Source of the DNA: Crossiella sp. SN42
Lineage (GTDB): Bacteria > Actinomycetota > Actinomycetes > Mycobacteriales > Pseudonocardiaceae
Assembly: GCF_023897065.1 (NCBI RefSeq)
Contig: NZ_JAMHIV010000060.1
Span: 1-36,674 of the forward strand
DNA: 36,674 bases
Direction: 5' to 3'
Position numbers and translations under genes: made by a program. Positions within the stretch are counted from its first letter, which is position 1. Each line of letters starts with the position of its first letter. The notes beneath the pieces are model-generated. The model saw only the letters and a list, made by a program, of their open reading frames with translations. It had not been told where the DNA came from and did no database searches. Below, in pieces: positions 9,198 through 16,844 of the stretch.

Positions 9198-9959
9198 CTA
9201 GGCGCCGAAGATCCCGTCCACCAGTACCGGTGCCGCCGTGCTGCTGTCCACCGCCCCGGCCAGCTCGACGTCCGCGGCCAGCCCGGCCTCGGTGAGCTCT
9301 CGTCCGGACACGGAGTCTGCCAGCAGCTCCGGCACCCGGTCGGCCACCGCGGCGAACGCGGTCGCGGCCAGCTCGGCCTCGCCGGATCGCCCGTGCCGCA
9401 ACCCGTGCGCGATCGCCCCCGCGCCCAGGTAGTCCTCCAGCGAGGGCCGCAGCGGCCGGGCCTGGTCGATCCGCCAGCGCTCGCCGCCGGCGATGATGCC
9501 GATCGGCCGGTCCCCGGCCAGCTCCAGCGCCTTGGCCGCCACCGCGCTCGCGTTGCGCAGGCAGCCGGCCAGCACGGTGGCGCCGGTCGCGGCCGCCCGC
9601 GCGCACAGCGTGCCGCCGTTGGGCGAGGACAGGCCGAGCAGCGTGCCCTGGGGCACCTCGGTCAGCGAGGAGGGCCGCAGCGACCACTTCTCCTTGGTGG
9701 CCACCGAGCCGGTCGGGCTGGTGTAGAGCCCCAGCCCGGCGATCACCGCGCCGCGCGCCTCCGCCGCCCGCTGCGCGTCCTCGTCGGCGGTGGCGAAGGG
9801 CAGCACCCGCGCGCCCCTGTTCACCACCACGTCCACCGTGGTGGTGAACACCAGCACGTCCACCACGACCAGCACCGCGCACCGCGGCGCCAGCATCGCC
9901 ACCCCCTCGCCGCCCCACTCCAACCGCACCTGGAAGCCGTCCTGCCCGAAGACCGTCAT
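9198..9959 (-). CDS. 2-phosphosulfolactate phosphatase family protein (ComB-like)
   Basis: A 253-residue ComB-family protein. In methanogens ComB dephosphorylates 2-phosphosulfolactate during coenzyme M synthesis, using Mg2+. Recognisable blocks are VVVDVLVFTTTVDVVVNRGA, SSPNGGTLCARA, VLAGCLRNASAVA and RPSLEDYLGAGAIAHGL. The start is ATG at 9959; the frame stays open far upstream but has no similarity there. Actinobacteria do not make coenzyme M, so the true substrate is uncertain; a sulfonate or another phospho-hydroxyacid is possible. It is the first gene of a two-gene minus-strand unit with the metallo-hydrolase and is divergent from rpiB, with 66 bases between the starts. Confidence 0.88.
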   Translation of the reverse strand: MTVFGQDGFQVRLEWGGEGVAMLAPRCAVLVVVDVLVFTTTVDVVVNRGARVLPFATADEDAQRAAEARGAVIAGLGLYTSPTGSVATKEKWSLRPSSLTEVPQGTLLGLSSPNGGTLCARAAATGATVLAGCLRNASAVAAKALELAGDRPIGIIAGGERWRIDQARPLRPSLEDYLGAGAIAHGLRHGRSGEAELAATAFAAVADRVPELLADSVSGRELTEAGLAADVELAGAVDSSTAAPVLVDGIFGA

Positions 9960-10025
9960 GTGACCAGCCTCGCAAAGCCGACCGCCCAGGTCAGGCGAAT
10001 ATCGGTGCTGGCAGACTGCGTGCCC

Positions 10026-10499
10026 GTGCGCGTTTACCTTGGTTCCGACCACGCAGGCTTCGAGCTGAAGAACCACCTCGTCGCCCACCTGACCGAGCAG
10101 GGTCACGAGGTCGTCGACGTCGGCCCCCACACCTACGACGCCGAGGACGACTACCCGCCGTTCTGCGTCGAGGCCGCCCGCCGGGTGGTCGCCGACGAGG
10201 GCAGCCTGGGCCTGGTGATCGGCGGCTCCGGCAACGGCGAGCAGATCGCCGCGAACAAGGTCCCCGGCTGCCGTGCCGCGCTGACCTGGAGCGTGCAGAC
10301 CGCCCAGCTGTCCCGCCAGCACAACAACGCCCTGGTCGCCGGGGTGGGCGCGCGGATGCACAGCACCGAGGAGGCCACCGCGATCGTGGAGGCGTTCCTG
10401 GCCACCGAGTTCTCCGGCGAGCCGCGGCACGCCCGCCGGATCGGCCTGCTCAGCGAGTACGAGCGCACCGGCGAGCCGCCTGCTTTGCCGAGCGCCTGA
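10026..10499 (+). CDS. rpiB: Ribose-5-phosphate isomerase B
   Basis: Interconverts ribose 5-phosphate and ribulose 5-phosphate in the pentose phosphate pathway. The 157-residue protein starts VRVYLGSDHAGFELKNHL and carries the family blocks DYPPFCVEAA, GGSGNGEQIAANKVPG and HNNALVAGVGAR. It lacks a cysteine general base in the GSGNG loop, with serine there instead, as in mycobacterial RpiB. The C-terminus RIGLLSEYERTGEPP also matches the mycobacterial form. GTG at 10026 is chosen by similarity; GTG at 10020 would add two residues. No Shine-Dalgarno site is visible, so it may be leaderless. It leads a three-gene plus-strand unit with a membrane protein gene and nei, in the same order as rpiB and nei in M. 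tuberculosis. Confidence 0.95.
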   Translation: MRVYLGSDHAGFELKNHLVAHLTEQGHEVVDVGPHTYDAEDDYPPFCVEAARRVVADEGSLGLVIGGSGNGEQIAANKVPGCRAALTWSVQTAQLSRQHNNALVAGVGARMHSTEEATAIVEAFLATEFSGEPRHARRIGLLSEYERTGEPPALPSA

Positions 10500-10517
10500 G
10501 TTGGGTAAGCCAGCCGG

Positions 10518-10859
10518 GTGAGTCGATCTGCCTGGCTGGCCACTCCGCTGGTCGCGACCTTCGGCACGCTGCTCGGCGTGCTGGCCCTCTACTTCGGCGA
10601 GGCGGCACTGGTGCCGTGGCTGGCCGGGCCGGGCGACCCGCCGTGCGGGCAGCCGGACTGCGTGCTCGGCGTCGGCCTGCAGATGATGCTGGCCGGGGTG
10701 GTCCTGGTGCTGGTCGCGGCGGTGGCCGGGGTGTGGCTGGGGCTGAAGCACCGGGAGACCGCGGACCGGGCCTCGGCTGTACTGCGCGGGTTCGTAGTGT
10801 GTGGCTACTGCCTGCTGGCCTACGCGATCCAGTCCGTGGTCGCCTGGTGGCCGAAGTAG
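10518..10859 (+). CDS. Small membrane protein of unknown function
   Basis: A 113-residue protein with three predicted membrane segments, around residues 8-34, 51-74 and 87-109. A short external or lumenal loop carries two cysteines (PPCGQPDCVLG), which could form a disulfide. I do not recognise the family. The GTG start at 10518 lies 18 bases after the rpiB stop, and the gene ends 18 bases before nei, so it is read as part of the rpiB-nei operon. Base composition and third-position GC match the neighbours, which supports real coding. Confidence 0.75.
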   Translation: MSRSAWLATPLVATFGTLLGVLALYFGEAALVPWLAGPGDPPCGQPDCVLGVGLQMMLAGVVLVLVAAVAGVWLGLKHRETADRASAVLRGFVVCGYCLLAYAIQSVVAWWPK

Positions 10860-10877
10860 CCGACGAGGAGCGCTGAG

Positions 10878-11684
10878 TTGCCAGAGGGCCACACCCTGCA
10901 CCGATTCGCCCTGCTGCACCACCGGCAGTTCGCCGGGCACCGGGTCGAGGTGTCCAGCCCGCAGGGCCGCTTCGCCGCCGAGGCCGCCGTGGTGGACGGG
11001 CGGGTGTTCGAGTCGGCGCAGGCGCACGGCAAGCACCTGTTCCACCACTACGGCGATGTCACCGTGCACGTGCACCTGGGCCTGTACGGCACGTTCAGCG
11101 AACGCGAGCTGCCGGTGGAGCCGCCGCAGGGCCAGGTGCGGATGCGCCTGGTCGGCCCGGAGCACTGGACCGACCTGCGCGGCCCGACCGCCTGCCGCCT
11201 GCTCGGGGACACCGAGCTCAACGCCCTGCGCGCCCGGCTCGGCCCGGACCCGCTGCGCGCGGACGCCGACCCGGACCGGGCCTGGGCGAAGATCAGCAAG
11301 TCGAAGACCTCGATCGCCGCGCTGCTGATGGACCAGTCGGTGCTGGCCGGGGTCGGCAACGTCTACCGGGCCGAAGTCCTGTTCCGGCACCACATCCCGC
11401 CGCTGCGCGCGGGCCGCGACCTCAGCCGCGCCGAGTGGGAGACCATCTGGGCGGACCTGGTCGAGCTGATGTCCGACGGCGTGCGGGCCGGCCGGATCGA
11501 CACGGTGCGCCCCGAGCACCTGCCCGGGGCCACCGGCCGGGCGCCCAGGGTGGACCGGCACGGCGGCGAGGTCTACGTCTACCGCCGGGCCGGACTGCCC
11601 TGCCTGGTGTGCGGCACACCGGTGGCCAGGTCGGAGCTGGTCAGCCGGAACCTGTACTGGTGCCCCGGCTGCCAGCCGGACTGA
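10878..11684 (+). CDS. nei: Fpg/Nei-family DNA glycosylase (endonuclease VIII-like)
   Basis: Removes oxidised bases from DNA and cleaves the abasic strand. After removal of the initiator residue the protein begins PEGHTLHRF, giving the catalytic N-terminal proline and glutamate. A conserved lysine follows in AHGKHLFHHY, and the helix-two-turn-helix region includes LLMDQSVLAGVGNVYRAE. The C-terminal zinc finger has four cysteines (CLVCG at about 241-245, then CPGC at about 261-264). The length of 268 and the sequence resemble mycobacterial Nei1 (Rv2464c), which also neighbours rpiB. The start is TTG at 10878 with GAGGAG 7 bases upstream. Its stop codon directly abuts that of the convergent gene, with no intervening base. 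Confidence 0.95.
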   Translation: MPEGHTLHRFALLHHRQFAGHRVEVSSPQGRFAAEAAVVDGRVFESAQAHGKHLFHHYGDVTVHVHLGLYGTFSERELPVEPPQGQVRMRLVGPEHWTDLRGPTACRLLGDTELNALRARLGPDPLRADADPDRAWAKISKSKTSIAALLMDQSVLAGVGNVYRAEVLFRHHIPPLRAGRDLSRAEWETIWADLVELMSDGVRAGRIDTVRPEHLPGATGRAPRVDRHGGEVYVYRRAGLPCLVCGTPVARSELVSRNLYWCPGCQPD

Positions 11685-12425
11685 TCACCAGTCCCCGCCG
11701 AAGTCACCACCGCCGAAGTCACCGAAGTCGCCGAAACCCTCGGCCAGGCTGTCGCCCATGTCGCCGAGGCCCTCGCCGATGCCGCCGATGAGGTCACCGG
11801 CCATGCTGGCGATCGCCACACCAGCCATACCGGCGAACATCGCGCCGAAGAGCATGCCCGCGCCCGAGCCCCAGGAACCGGTGGCCCTGGCCGGCTTCCA
11901 GATCGGTTCGCTGTACCAGCCCTGCGGCAGCGGCCTGCCCGCCACCATGCCGCCCGGGAAGTAGTGCGGGGTGTGCGAGCTCGGCGTGCGCGCCACCGCG
12001 TACTGGTGGCCCTCCACGGTGACCTCGCGGTCCTCCGACACCGTGCCCGCGCTGCGCTGGCCGTTGAGGTCGGGCAGTGCGGGACCGGGGTCCATGTCCA
12101 TCGCGACCCTGGCCGCCCGCACGTAGTACAGGCCCTCCATCGCGGTCTGCTTGGCCAACTGGGCCTGCGCCGCCGAGGTGGCCTGCTCGATCTGCGAACC
12201 CGCCGCGGTGTAGCTGCCGGAGGCGTCGGCCAGCGCCTGCCGGGCCGCCTCGTTGGTGCCGACCAGGTTCAGCACCTGGCCGCCCAGCCGCTCGATCCAG
12301 CGGCGCGCGTCGGCCTTCTCGTCGTTGAGCTGCTGCTGTGCCCGCGCGGCTTTCTGCCGGGACGCGTACAGCACCCCGCCCACGATGACCACGGCGAGCA
12401 GCAACAGCACGATTGCCGTACTCAA
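11685..12425 (-). CDS. Membrane-anchored protein with glycine/phenylalanine-rich tail, unknown function
   Basis: A 246-residue protein of no family I can name with confidence. An N-terminal membrane segment (about residues 3-20) is followed by a charged, probably coiled region (about 22-60), an alanine-rich helical part, and a middle section with VEGHQYAVARTP and HYFPGGMVAGRPLPQGWY. A second hydrophobic stretch is AGMLFGAMFAGMAGVAIASM. The last 45 residues are low-complexity glycine, aspartate and phenylalanine, ending DFGGGDFGGDW. Single-pass anchoring with a large soluble part is inferred. TTG at 12425 is preceded by GGGAGG at good spacing. It lies 103 bases downstream of the Eis-like gene on the same strand, with a small hairpin (12449-12467) between them. 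Confidence 0.8.
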   Translation of the reverse strand: MSTAIVLLLLAVVIVGGVLYASRQKAARAQQQLNDEKADARRWIERLGGQVLNLVGTNEAARQALADASGSYTAAGSQIEQATSAAQAQLAKQTAMEGLYYVRAARVAMDMDPGPALPDLNGQRSAGTVSEDREVTVEGHQYAVARTPSSHTPHYFPGGMVAGRPLPQGWYSEPIWKPARATGSWGSGAGMLFGAMFAGMAGVAIASMAGDLIGGIGEGLGDMGDSLAEGFGDFGDFGGGDFGGDW

Positions 12426-12528
12426 GGGTGCCTCCCGATAGCAGGGCGCCGCGGGTGGCTCCCGCGGTCACCCTCTCCAACGGGCTACCCGGCCGGGCCG
12501 TTCCCCACCGCCGGGTGAGGCAGGGCAC

Positions 12529-13734
12529 TCAGAAGTTCTCGATGGTGTGCGGCGCCGGATCTGTCAGGAATGCCCGGCTCAGCGGCGCGAGCGCGCCCGG
12601 CCGCAGCTCGCGCACCCGGCCCGCGGCGGACAGCGCGGTCAGCCGCACCCCGCCGAGGAAGGCCGAGGCCAGCTCGGTGGTGCTCAGCGCCAGCTCCGGC
12701 TCGTCCTCGGTGCGCGTCACCTCGGCGTGGCCGTCCGCACCGATCCGCAGCCGCAGGCGGCCGGCGTTCCACGGGCAGAACTCGTCGGTCAGCTCCAGCA
12801 CGGTCTCCAGCGGCCCGGCGTAGCGCCGCAGCGGCAGCGCGCGGTCCACGTCGACCAGCCGCAGCCAGAGCGCGTCGCCGCGTACGCGCCGGACCGCGCG
12901 CGGGTCGGCCAGCAGGTGCGGCAGCGGGTCGTCCAGCGAGGCGCACCAGTAGTCGGCCAGGCCGGCCAGGTCCGCGTCGAGCAGGTGCCGCCAGAGCGCG
13001 GCGTAGCCGACCGGGCCGGTGGTGACCAGCTCGTGCACCTCCACCGCCAGCACCTGCCGCTGGTGCATCCGGAACAGCGCGTAGCCCTCGGGGTGCACCG
13101 CGAACCGGAAGGCCTGGCGGCCGTTGCGCTGCTGGGGCCCGTCGAGCAGCCGGTAGTGCCAGGCGTCGGCGTCCCGTTCCAGCCAGCCCGGCGTCTGCGC
13201 GGCGATCTTGGCGTGCAGCTCGCGCATGAGCGGTTCGGCGACCTCCCTGGACACCTCGCGGACGCGGTCGGTCCCGGTGTCCACGGCAGGCAGGAACCTG
13301 GCGCCCTTGTCGATCTCGATCTCCTGGCGCTCCACCGCGATGCCGTAGCCGTACCGGCCGTAGATGCCGCCCTCGGAGGCCCACAGCGCGGCGAACGGGT
13401 CGCCGCCCTCGGCGTGCAGGTCGTGCAGCAGCGACCGCATCACCCCGGTGAGCGCGCCCCGCCTGCGCTGCCCCGGCGCGACCGCGACCATGGTGACCCC
13501 GGCGAAGGAGTGCGCGCCGGTGCCCGGCAACGTCATCCGCCTCGGCCAGATGCCGCCGCCGCCGATCAGCTCCGCGCCGTCGAAGGCGCCCCGGAAACGG
13601 GCCGGGTCCCACATCCGGAGCTGGGCCTCGCGGGCGGGATCGTCGGGCTCGCCGTAGAAGGCGGTGCGGCAGATGTCGAGGTGCTCGGACAGGGTCGAGG
13701 CGGTGAGCGGGCGGACCGTCAGCGTTGAGGTCAT
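12529..13734 (-). CDS. Eis-like GNAT N-acetyltransferase
   Basis: A 401-residue acetyl-CoA-dependent acyltransferase of the Eis type. Eis proteins combine two GNAT domains with a C-terminal sterol-carrier-like domain, act as hexamers, and acetylate amines such as aminoglycosides or protein lysines. The acetyl-CoA loop is visible as VAPGQRRRGALTGVMRSLL near residues 84-102, preceded by GGGIWPRRMTLPG. The final residue is phenylalanine (TIENF), and the C-terminal carboxylate of Eis is known to serve as the catalytic acid. ATG at 13734 gives MTSTLTVRPL, and upstream in-frame codons would run into the divergent gene. The natural substrate cannot be inferred. Confidence 0.9.
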   Translation of the reverse strand: MTSTLTVRPLTASTLSEHLDICRTAFYGEPDDPAREAQLRMWDPARFRGAFDGAELIGGGGIWPRRMTLPGTGAHSFAGVTMVAVAPGQRRRGALTGVMRSLLHDLHAEGGDPFAALWASEGGIYGRYGYGIAVERQEIEIDKGARFLPAVDTGTDRVREVSREVAEPLMRELHAKIAAQTPGWLERDADAWHYRLLDGPQQRNGRQAFRFAVHPEGYALFRMHQRQVLAVEVHELVTTGPVGYAALWRHLLDADLAGLADYWCASLDDPLPHLLADPRAVRRVRGDALWLRLVDVDRALPLRRYAGPLETVLELTDEFCPWNAGRLRLRIGADGHAEVTRTEDEPELALSTTELASAFLGGVRLTALSAAGRVRELRPGALAPLSRAFLTDPAPHTIENF

Positions 13735-13793
13735 GCCCGTGTTGCTACCGCAGGTTGTGGACGGGCGCGAACGGATTTGGGCAGGGTGGGCCG

Positions 13794-14498
13794 ATGCGCC
13801 CCGAAGCACTGCACACGGCACTGGACACCGCGGTGGCTGAGTTCCAGGCCGCCGTGACCTCGGCCGGGCCCGCCGCGCCGGTGCCCACCTGCCCCGGCTG
13901 GACCGCCGACGCGCTCACCGCGCACCTGGCCTCGGTGTTCGGGCTGGTCGCGGACTGGATCCGGACCGGCCGCAGGCGCCAGCCGAGACCGGTCCCGGCG
14001 TCCGCGCCGGACGCCTTCGCCACCGCCTCGGCCACCCTGCTGGAGCTGCTCGGCCCCGGCCAGGCCGACCGGCCGTGCCCGACCTGGTGCCCGTGGGACC
14101 GCACGATCGGGTTCTGGCTCCGGCGGATGGCGCACGAGGCGGTGATCCACCGGGTGGACGCGGAGTCCGCGCTGGGCGTGGTCACCCCGGTCCCGGCCGA
14201 GCTGGCCGCGGACGGCGTGGACGAGGTCCTCACGCTGTGGCTGGGCGCCCACCAGCCGCCGGTCGTCAGCGGTGAACACGTTGTGCGGCTTGAGGTTCCG
14301 GGCCGGGAGTGGACGGTCGGGCTGAACCCGTCGGTGGTCGACTTCTGCGACGGCGCCGAGCCGGAAGCGGTGCTGCGCGGCCCGGCCAGTGCGCTGGACC
14401 TGTGGCTGTGGGGCCGGGGCGGGGCGGCCGGGCTGACAGTCGAGGGCGACCCGGCCGCGGTGGCCGCGCTCCGGTCCGCGGTCGCCGCCGTCACCTGA
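13794..14498 (+). CDS. Maleylpyruvate isomerase/DinB-like family protein
   Basis: A 234-residue protein of the actinobacterial maleylpyruvate-isomerase-like (TIGR03083-type) family. These four-helix-bundle proteins bind a metal and often use mycothiol. Typical features are VPTCPGWTADALTAHLAS near residues 32-49, and the central WLRRMAHEAVIHRVDAE block, where the histidines are likely metal ligands. A C-terminal domain ends with the LDLWLWGRGG pattern. ATG at 13794 has a purine-rich AGGGTGGG site 3-4 bases upstream. It is divergent from the Eis-like gene with only 59 bases between starts. The exact reaction is unknown, and many relatives are annotated only by fold. Confidence 0.87.
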   Translation: MRPEALHTALDTAVAEFQAAVTSAGPAAPVPTCPGWTADALTAHLASVFGLVADWIRTGRRRQPRPVPASAPDAFATASATLLELLGPGQADRPCPTWCPWDRTIGFWLRRMAHEAVIHRVDAESALGVVTPVPAELAADGVDEVLTLWLGAHQPPVVSGEHVVRLEVPGREWTVGLNPSVVDFCDGAEPEAVLRGPASALDLWLWGRGGAAGLTVEGDPAAVAALRSAVAAVT

Positions 14499-14913
14499 TC
14501 ACTCTGGGCCATCCAGGTGAGTTTCCGCCGCCTGCCGGACTGGGCCTTGCCCGACTGGGGCTTCGCGTGACCACCCGTTCAGTCGAACAAGTCGTGACTC
14601 TCAGCTATCACCCGAGAAGGGTGTTGCAACCAGATGGTGGCAAGATCGATGTCACTGCTTGTCACCGTTGCGGTCGGTATCGGCCGACTACGAGGCGTGT
14701 TCACGTTCTCACTCGTTCGGGAAGCGACAGCCGCCGGAATTCCCGGTTAACTAACGGCCTGTGCGGCCCGCGACCCGCACGGAAAACCGAACAAATCCCC
14801 CGAGAAGTGCTAGCTCGAAGGAGTGGACGTCACCACAGGTGGCTAGGTAGTAGGGCGCCGTGCTGGTGTTCCTCCCCGTTAGCGGGACACCAGCGCGGCT
14901 TTCACCATTCCCG
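14499..14913. other. 415-base intergenic region without a supported gene
   Basis: This stretch separates two convergent genes and is less GC-rich than its neighbours, with several AT-containing words such as GGTTAACTAACGG. Its open frames lack codon-position GC bias, start signals and family resemblance. The only clear structure is the hairpin at its right end (14862-14894). It could be decayed sequence or hold an unrecognised small RNA. Confidence 0.5.
14862..14894 (-). terminator. Hairpin downstream of the SUFU-like gene
   Basis: GCTGGTGTTCC (14862-14872) pairs with GGGACACCAGC (14884-14894) over 11 bp, with one G-U type pair and an 11-base loop. It begins about 20 bases beyond the stop codon of the minus-strand gene. 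There is no T-run, so it may act as a weak terminator or a 3' stabiliser. Confidence 0.5.
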
Positions 14914-15489
14914 CTATTCGAACTGGCGAGCCGCCGAAACACCACGTCGGTGGAAATCGGTGAGATCCGGGTCCTCGTTCTCGAATGCCTTCTCCAACTG
15001 CGCCCAGCCGACACGCTGCGCGAACTCCGCCTCGCTGCTGGTGATCGGGATCAGCCAGGTCAGCTGCACCGGCCGCTCGCCCACCGTCACCGTCCGGAAC
15101 TCATCCGGCAGATAGACCGGTAACGCCGCGTAGAACGCGGTCAGCTCGCCGACCGGGAAGATCTGCCCCCTCGGCCCGATCACCTGCCCCCGCGCCAGCC
15201 CCTGCCCGGAACCCAGCAGCTCGGCCCCCACCTGGTCCAGCAGCGCGGGCACGAACTCCTGCAGCTGCCCGTCCCTGGTGTGCATGACCAGCTCCTGCCA
15301 CACCCAGCCGCCGGGCAGGTCCAGCCGGTGCGCGGACAGGCCGATGGTGGCGTGCGTGCGCACCCCGCCGAAGGGCCGGTCCGGACCGAACCGCATGATC
15401 CGGAACGGCATCGGGGCGCCGGTGTCGTCGGTGTCCCACTCGTGTTCCGGCGGGCCGAGGTGGCGCTCCAGGTGTCGGATCAGCTGCAC
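14914..15489 (-). CDS. Suppressor-of-fused (SUFU) domain protein
   Basis: A 191-residue bacterial SUFU-domain protein. Family blocks include LIRHLERHLGPPEH, GLSAHRLDLPGGWVWQELVM, FPVGELTAFYAALPVYLP, QLTWLIPITSSEAEFAQRVG and the acidic segment FENEDPDLTDFHR. Bacterial SUFU proteins are often immunity proteins of polymorphic toxin systems, although stand-alone copies have no proven role. GTG at 15489 begins directly before the domain and leaves room for a promoter. ATG at 15564 would add 25 unconserved residues and overlap the start codon of the divergent NADAR gene. No toxin gene is adjacent. Confidence 0.85.
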   Translation of the reverse strand: MQLIRHLERHLGPPEHEWDTDDTGAPMPFRIMRFGPDRPFGGVRTHATIGLSAHRLDLPGGWVWQELVMHTRDGQLQEFVPALLDQVGAELLGSGQGLARGQVIGPRGQIFPVGELTAFYAALPVYLPDEFRTVTVGERPVQLTWLIPITSSEAEFAQRVGWAQLEKAFENEDPDLTDFHRRGVSAARQFE

Positions 15490-15562
15490 CAGGCGGAGTC
15501 TGCCCCGGCCAGGGGCGGATGTCTGTGGGGCAGAGGCGTGAACCGGTGGCAGGATCTCCGCC

Positions 15563-16102
15563 ATGACCAAGGCCGATCTGCTGGCCCGGCCGGACCGGCC
15601 CAAGCTGCTGCTGTTCTGGGGCCACCGCCCAGAGCCCGACGGGAGCGCCGGCAAGGGCTGCCTGAGCCAGTGGTGGCCTGCCGAGCTGGACGACGACGGC
15701 CTGCGCCTGCGCAGCGCCGAGCACTACATGATGTTCCACAAGGCGCTGCTGTTCGAGGACCAGGACACCGCGGCCAAGATCCTGGCCGCCGACCACCCCG
15801 GCGAGGCCAAGACCCTCGGCCGCCAGGTCCGCTCCTTCGACCAGGAGACCTGGGCCGCCCGCCGGTTCGACATCGTGGTCGCGGGCAACCTGCTCAAGTT
15901 CACCCAGCACCCCGACCTGGGCGCCTACCTGCTCGCCACCGGCGACCGGGTCCTGGTCGAGGCCAGCCCCCTGGATCCGGTCTGGGGCATCGGCCTGGCC
16001 GCCGACGACCCGAGGGCCGCCGACCCCGCGCAGTGGCCGGGGGAGAACCTGCTCGGCTTCGCCCTGATGGCGGTGCGCGACCGCCTGCGCGCCGCCGCGT
16101 AG
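15563..16102 (+). CDS. NADAR (YbiA-like) family protein
   Basis: A 179-residue NADAR domain, the NAD/ADP-ribose-associated fold shared with Escherichia coli YbiA. Conserved parts are LLFWGHRP, LSQWWPAELDDDGLRLRSAEHYMMFHKALLF split around the E-H-Y-M motif near residue 53, LGRQVRSFDQETWAARRFDIV, and the C-terminal VWGIGLAADDP and GENLLGFALMAVRDRL. Members remove ADP-ribose from modified guanine bases or hydrolyse N-glycosidic intermediates of riboflavin synthesis. No riboflavin genes are near, so DNA or nucleotide repair is the better guess. ATG at 15563 has a moderate AGGAT site. It is divergent from the SUFU gene. Confidence 0.9.
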   Translation: MTKADLLARPDRPKLLLFWGHRPEPDGSAGKGCLSQWWPAELDDDGLRLRSAEHYMMFHKALLFEDQDTAAKILAADHPGEAKTLGRQVRSFDQETWAARRFDIVVAGNLLKFTQHPDLGAYLLATGDRVLVEASPLDPVWGIGLAADDPRAADPAQWPGENLLGFALMAVRDRLRAAA

Positions 16103-16116
16103 TCGTCACCGCGCCG

Positions 16117-16146
16117 TCAAACGCCGGTCACCTGAGGACGTAGGCT
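16117..16146 (+). promoter_or_regulatory. Candidate promoter of the acyltransferase gene
   Basis: TCAAAC at 16117-16122 and TAGGCT at 16141-16146 have an 18-base spacer, and the -10 fits the actinobacterial TANNNT pattern. Transcription would start near 16153, giving a leader of about 20 bases that contains the ribosome site. Confidence 0.42.
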
Positions 16147-16174
16147 CAGTGGGCAGGCGTGTCGAGGAGGTTCG

Positions 16175-16843
16175 GTGCTGTACAGGTTGCTCAAGCGGCT
16201 ACTGGGTCGGCTGGTCCGGTTGGTGTGGCGCCCCACGGTGATCGGTCTGGACAACCTGCCCAAGAAGGGCGCGTTCATCCTGGCCGCGAACCACCTGTCC
16301 TTCGCCGACAGCCTGATGCTCCCCCTGGTCGTCCCCCGCCAGGTCGCCTTTCTGGCCAAGGCCGAGTACTTCACCGGCAAGGGCGTCAAGGGCGCCATCA
16401 TGCGCTGGGTCTTCACCGCCCTCGGCCAGATCCCGGTCGAACGCGGCAAGGGCCGAGCCGCAGGCCAGGCCCTGGACACCGCCCTGGAGGTCCTGCAGGC
16501 AGGCGGCGCCTTCGGCATCTACCCCGAGGGCACCCGCTCCCGCGACGGCCAGCTGCACCGCGGCCACGTCGGCGTCGCCCGCCTCGCCCTCACCAGCGGC
16601 GCCCCGGTCATCCCGGTCGGCCTGATCGGCACCGACCGCCTCCAGCCCGTCGGCAAGAAGATCCCCCGCATCCGCCCGGTGACCATCCACTTCGGCAAGC
16701 CGCTGGAGTTCAACCGGTACGACGGGATGAACGAGTCCCTGCCGATCCTGCGCTCGGTGACCGACGAGATCATGTACCAGATCATGGAACTCTCGGGCCA
16801 GGAGTACGTCGACCGCTACGAGAAGCCCCCAGCCGCCGCCTGA
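16175..16843 (+). CDS. 1-acyl-sn-glycerol-3-phosphate acyltransferase (PlsC family)
   Basis: A 222-residue membrane-associated acyltransferase that adds the second acyl chain to lysophosphatidate in phospholipid synthesis. The catalytic HX4D motif is NHLSFADS near residues 39-46. The phosphate-binding EGTRSRDG lies near 121-128, and VIPVGLIGTD near 148-157 is the fourth block. A basic, hydrophobic N-terminus (LYRLLKRLLGRLVRLVWRP) should dip into the inner leaflet. GTG at 16175 follows GAGGAGG by 5 bases. It is convergent with the NTF2-like gene, with one base between stop codons. It could equally act on another lysophospholipid. Confidence 0.92.
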   Translation: MLYRLLKRLLGRLVRLVWRPTVIGLDNLPKKGAFILAANHLSFADSLMLPLVVPRQVAFLAKAEYFTGKGVKGAIMRWVFTALGQIPVERGKGRAAGQALDTALEVLQAGGAFGIYPEGTRSRDGQLHRGHVGVARLALTSGAPVIPVGLIGTDRLQPVGKKIPRIRPVTIHFGKPLEFNRYDGMNESLPILRSVTDEIMYQIMELSGQEYVDRYEKPPAAA

Positions 16844-16844
16844 C

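Noticed and set aside
8883-10019. N-terminal extension of rpiB by about 380 codons
   Set aside because: The extension is antisense to the metallo-hydrolase and ComB-like genes and does not resemble any protein family.
9960-11561. Extension of the ComB-family frame far upstream to 11561
   Set aside because: It covers rpiB and nei in a wrong frame and has no family similarity; the ATG at 9959 begins the conserved part.
14309-15115. Plus-strand frame of 268 codons across the 14.5-14.9 kb gap
   Set aside because: It lies over the end of one gene and the complement of the SUFU gene, and the translation in the gap shows no domain or codon bias.
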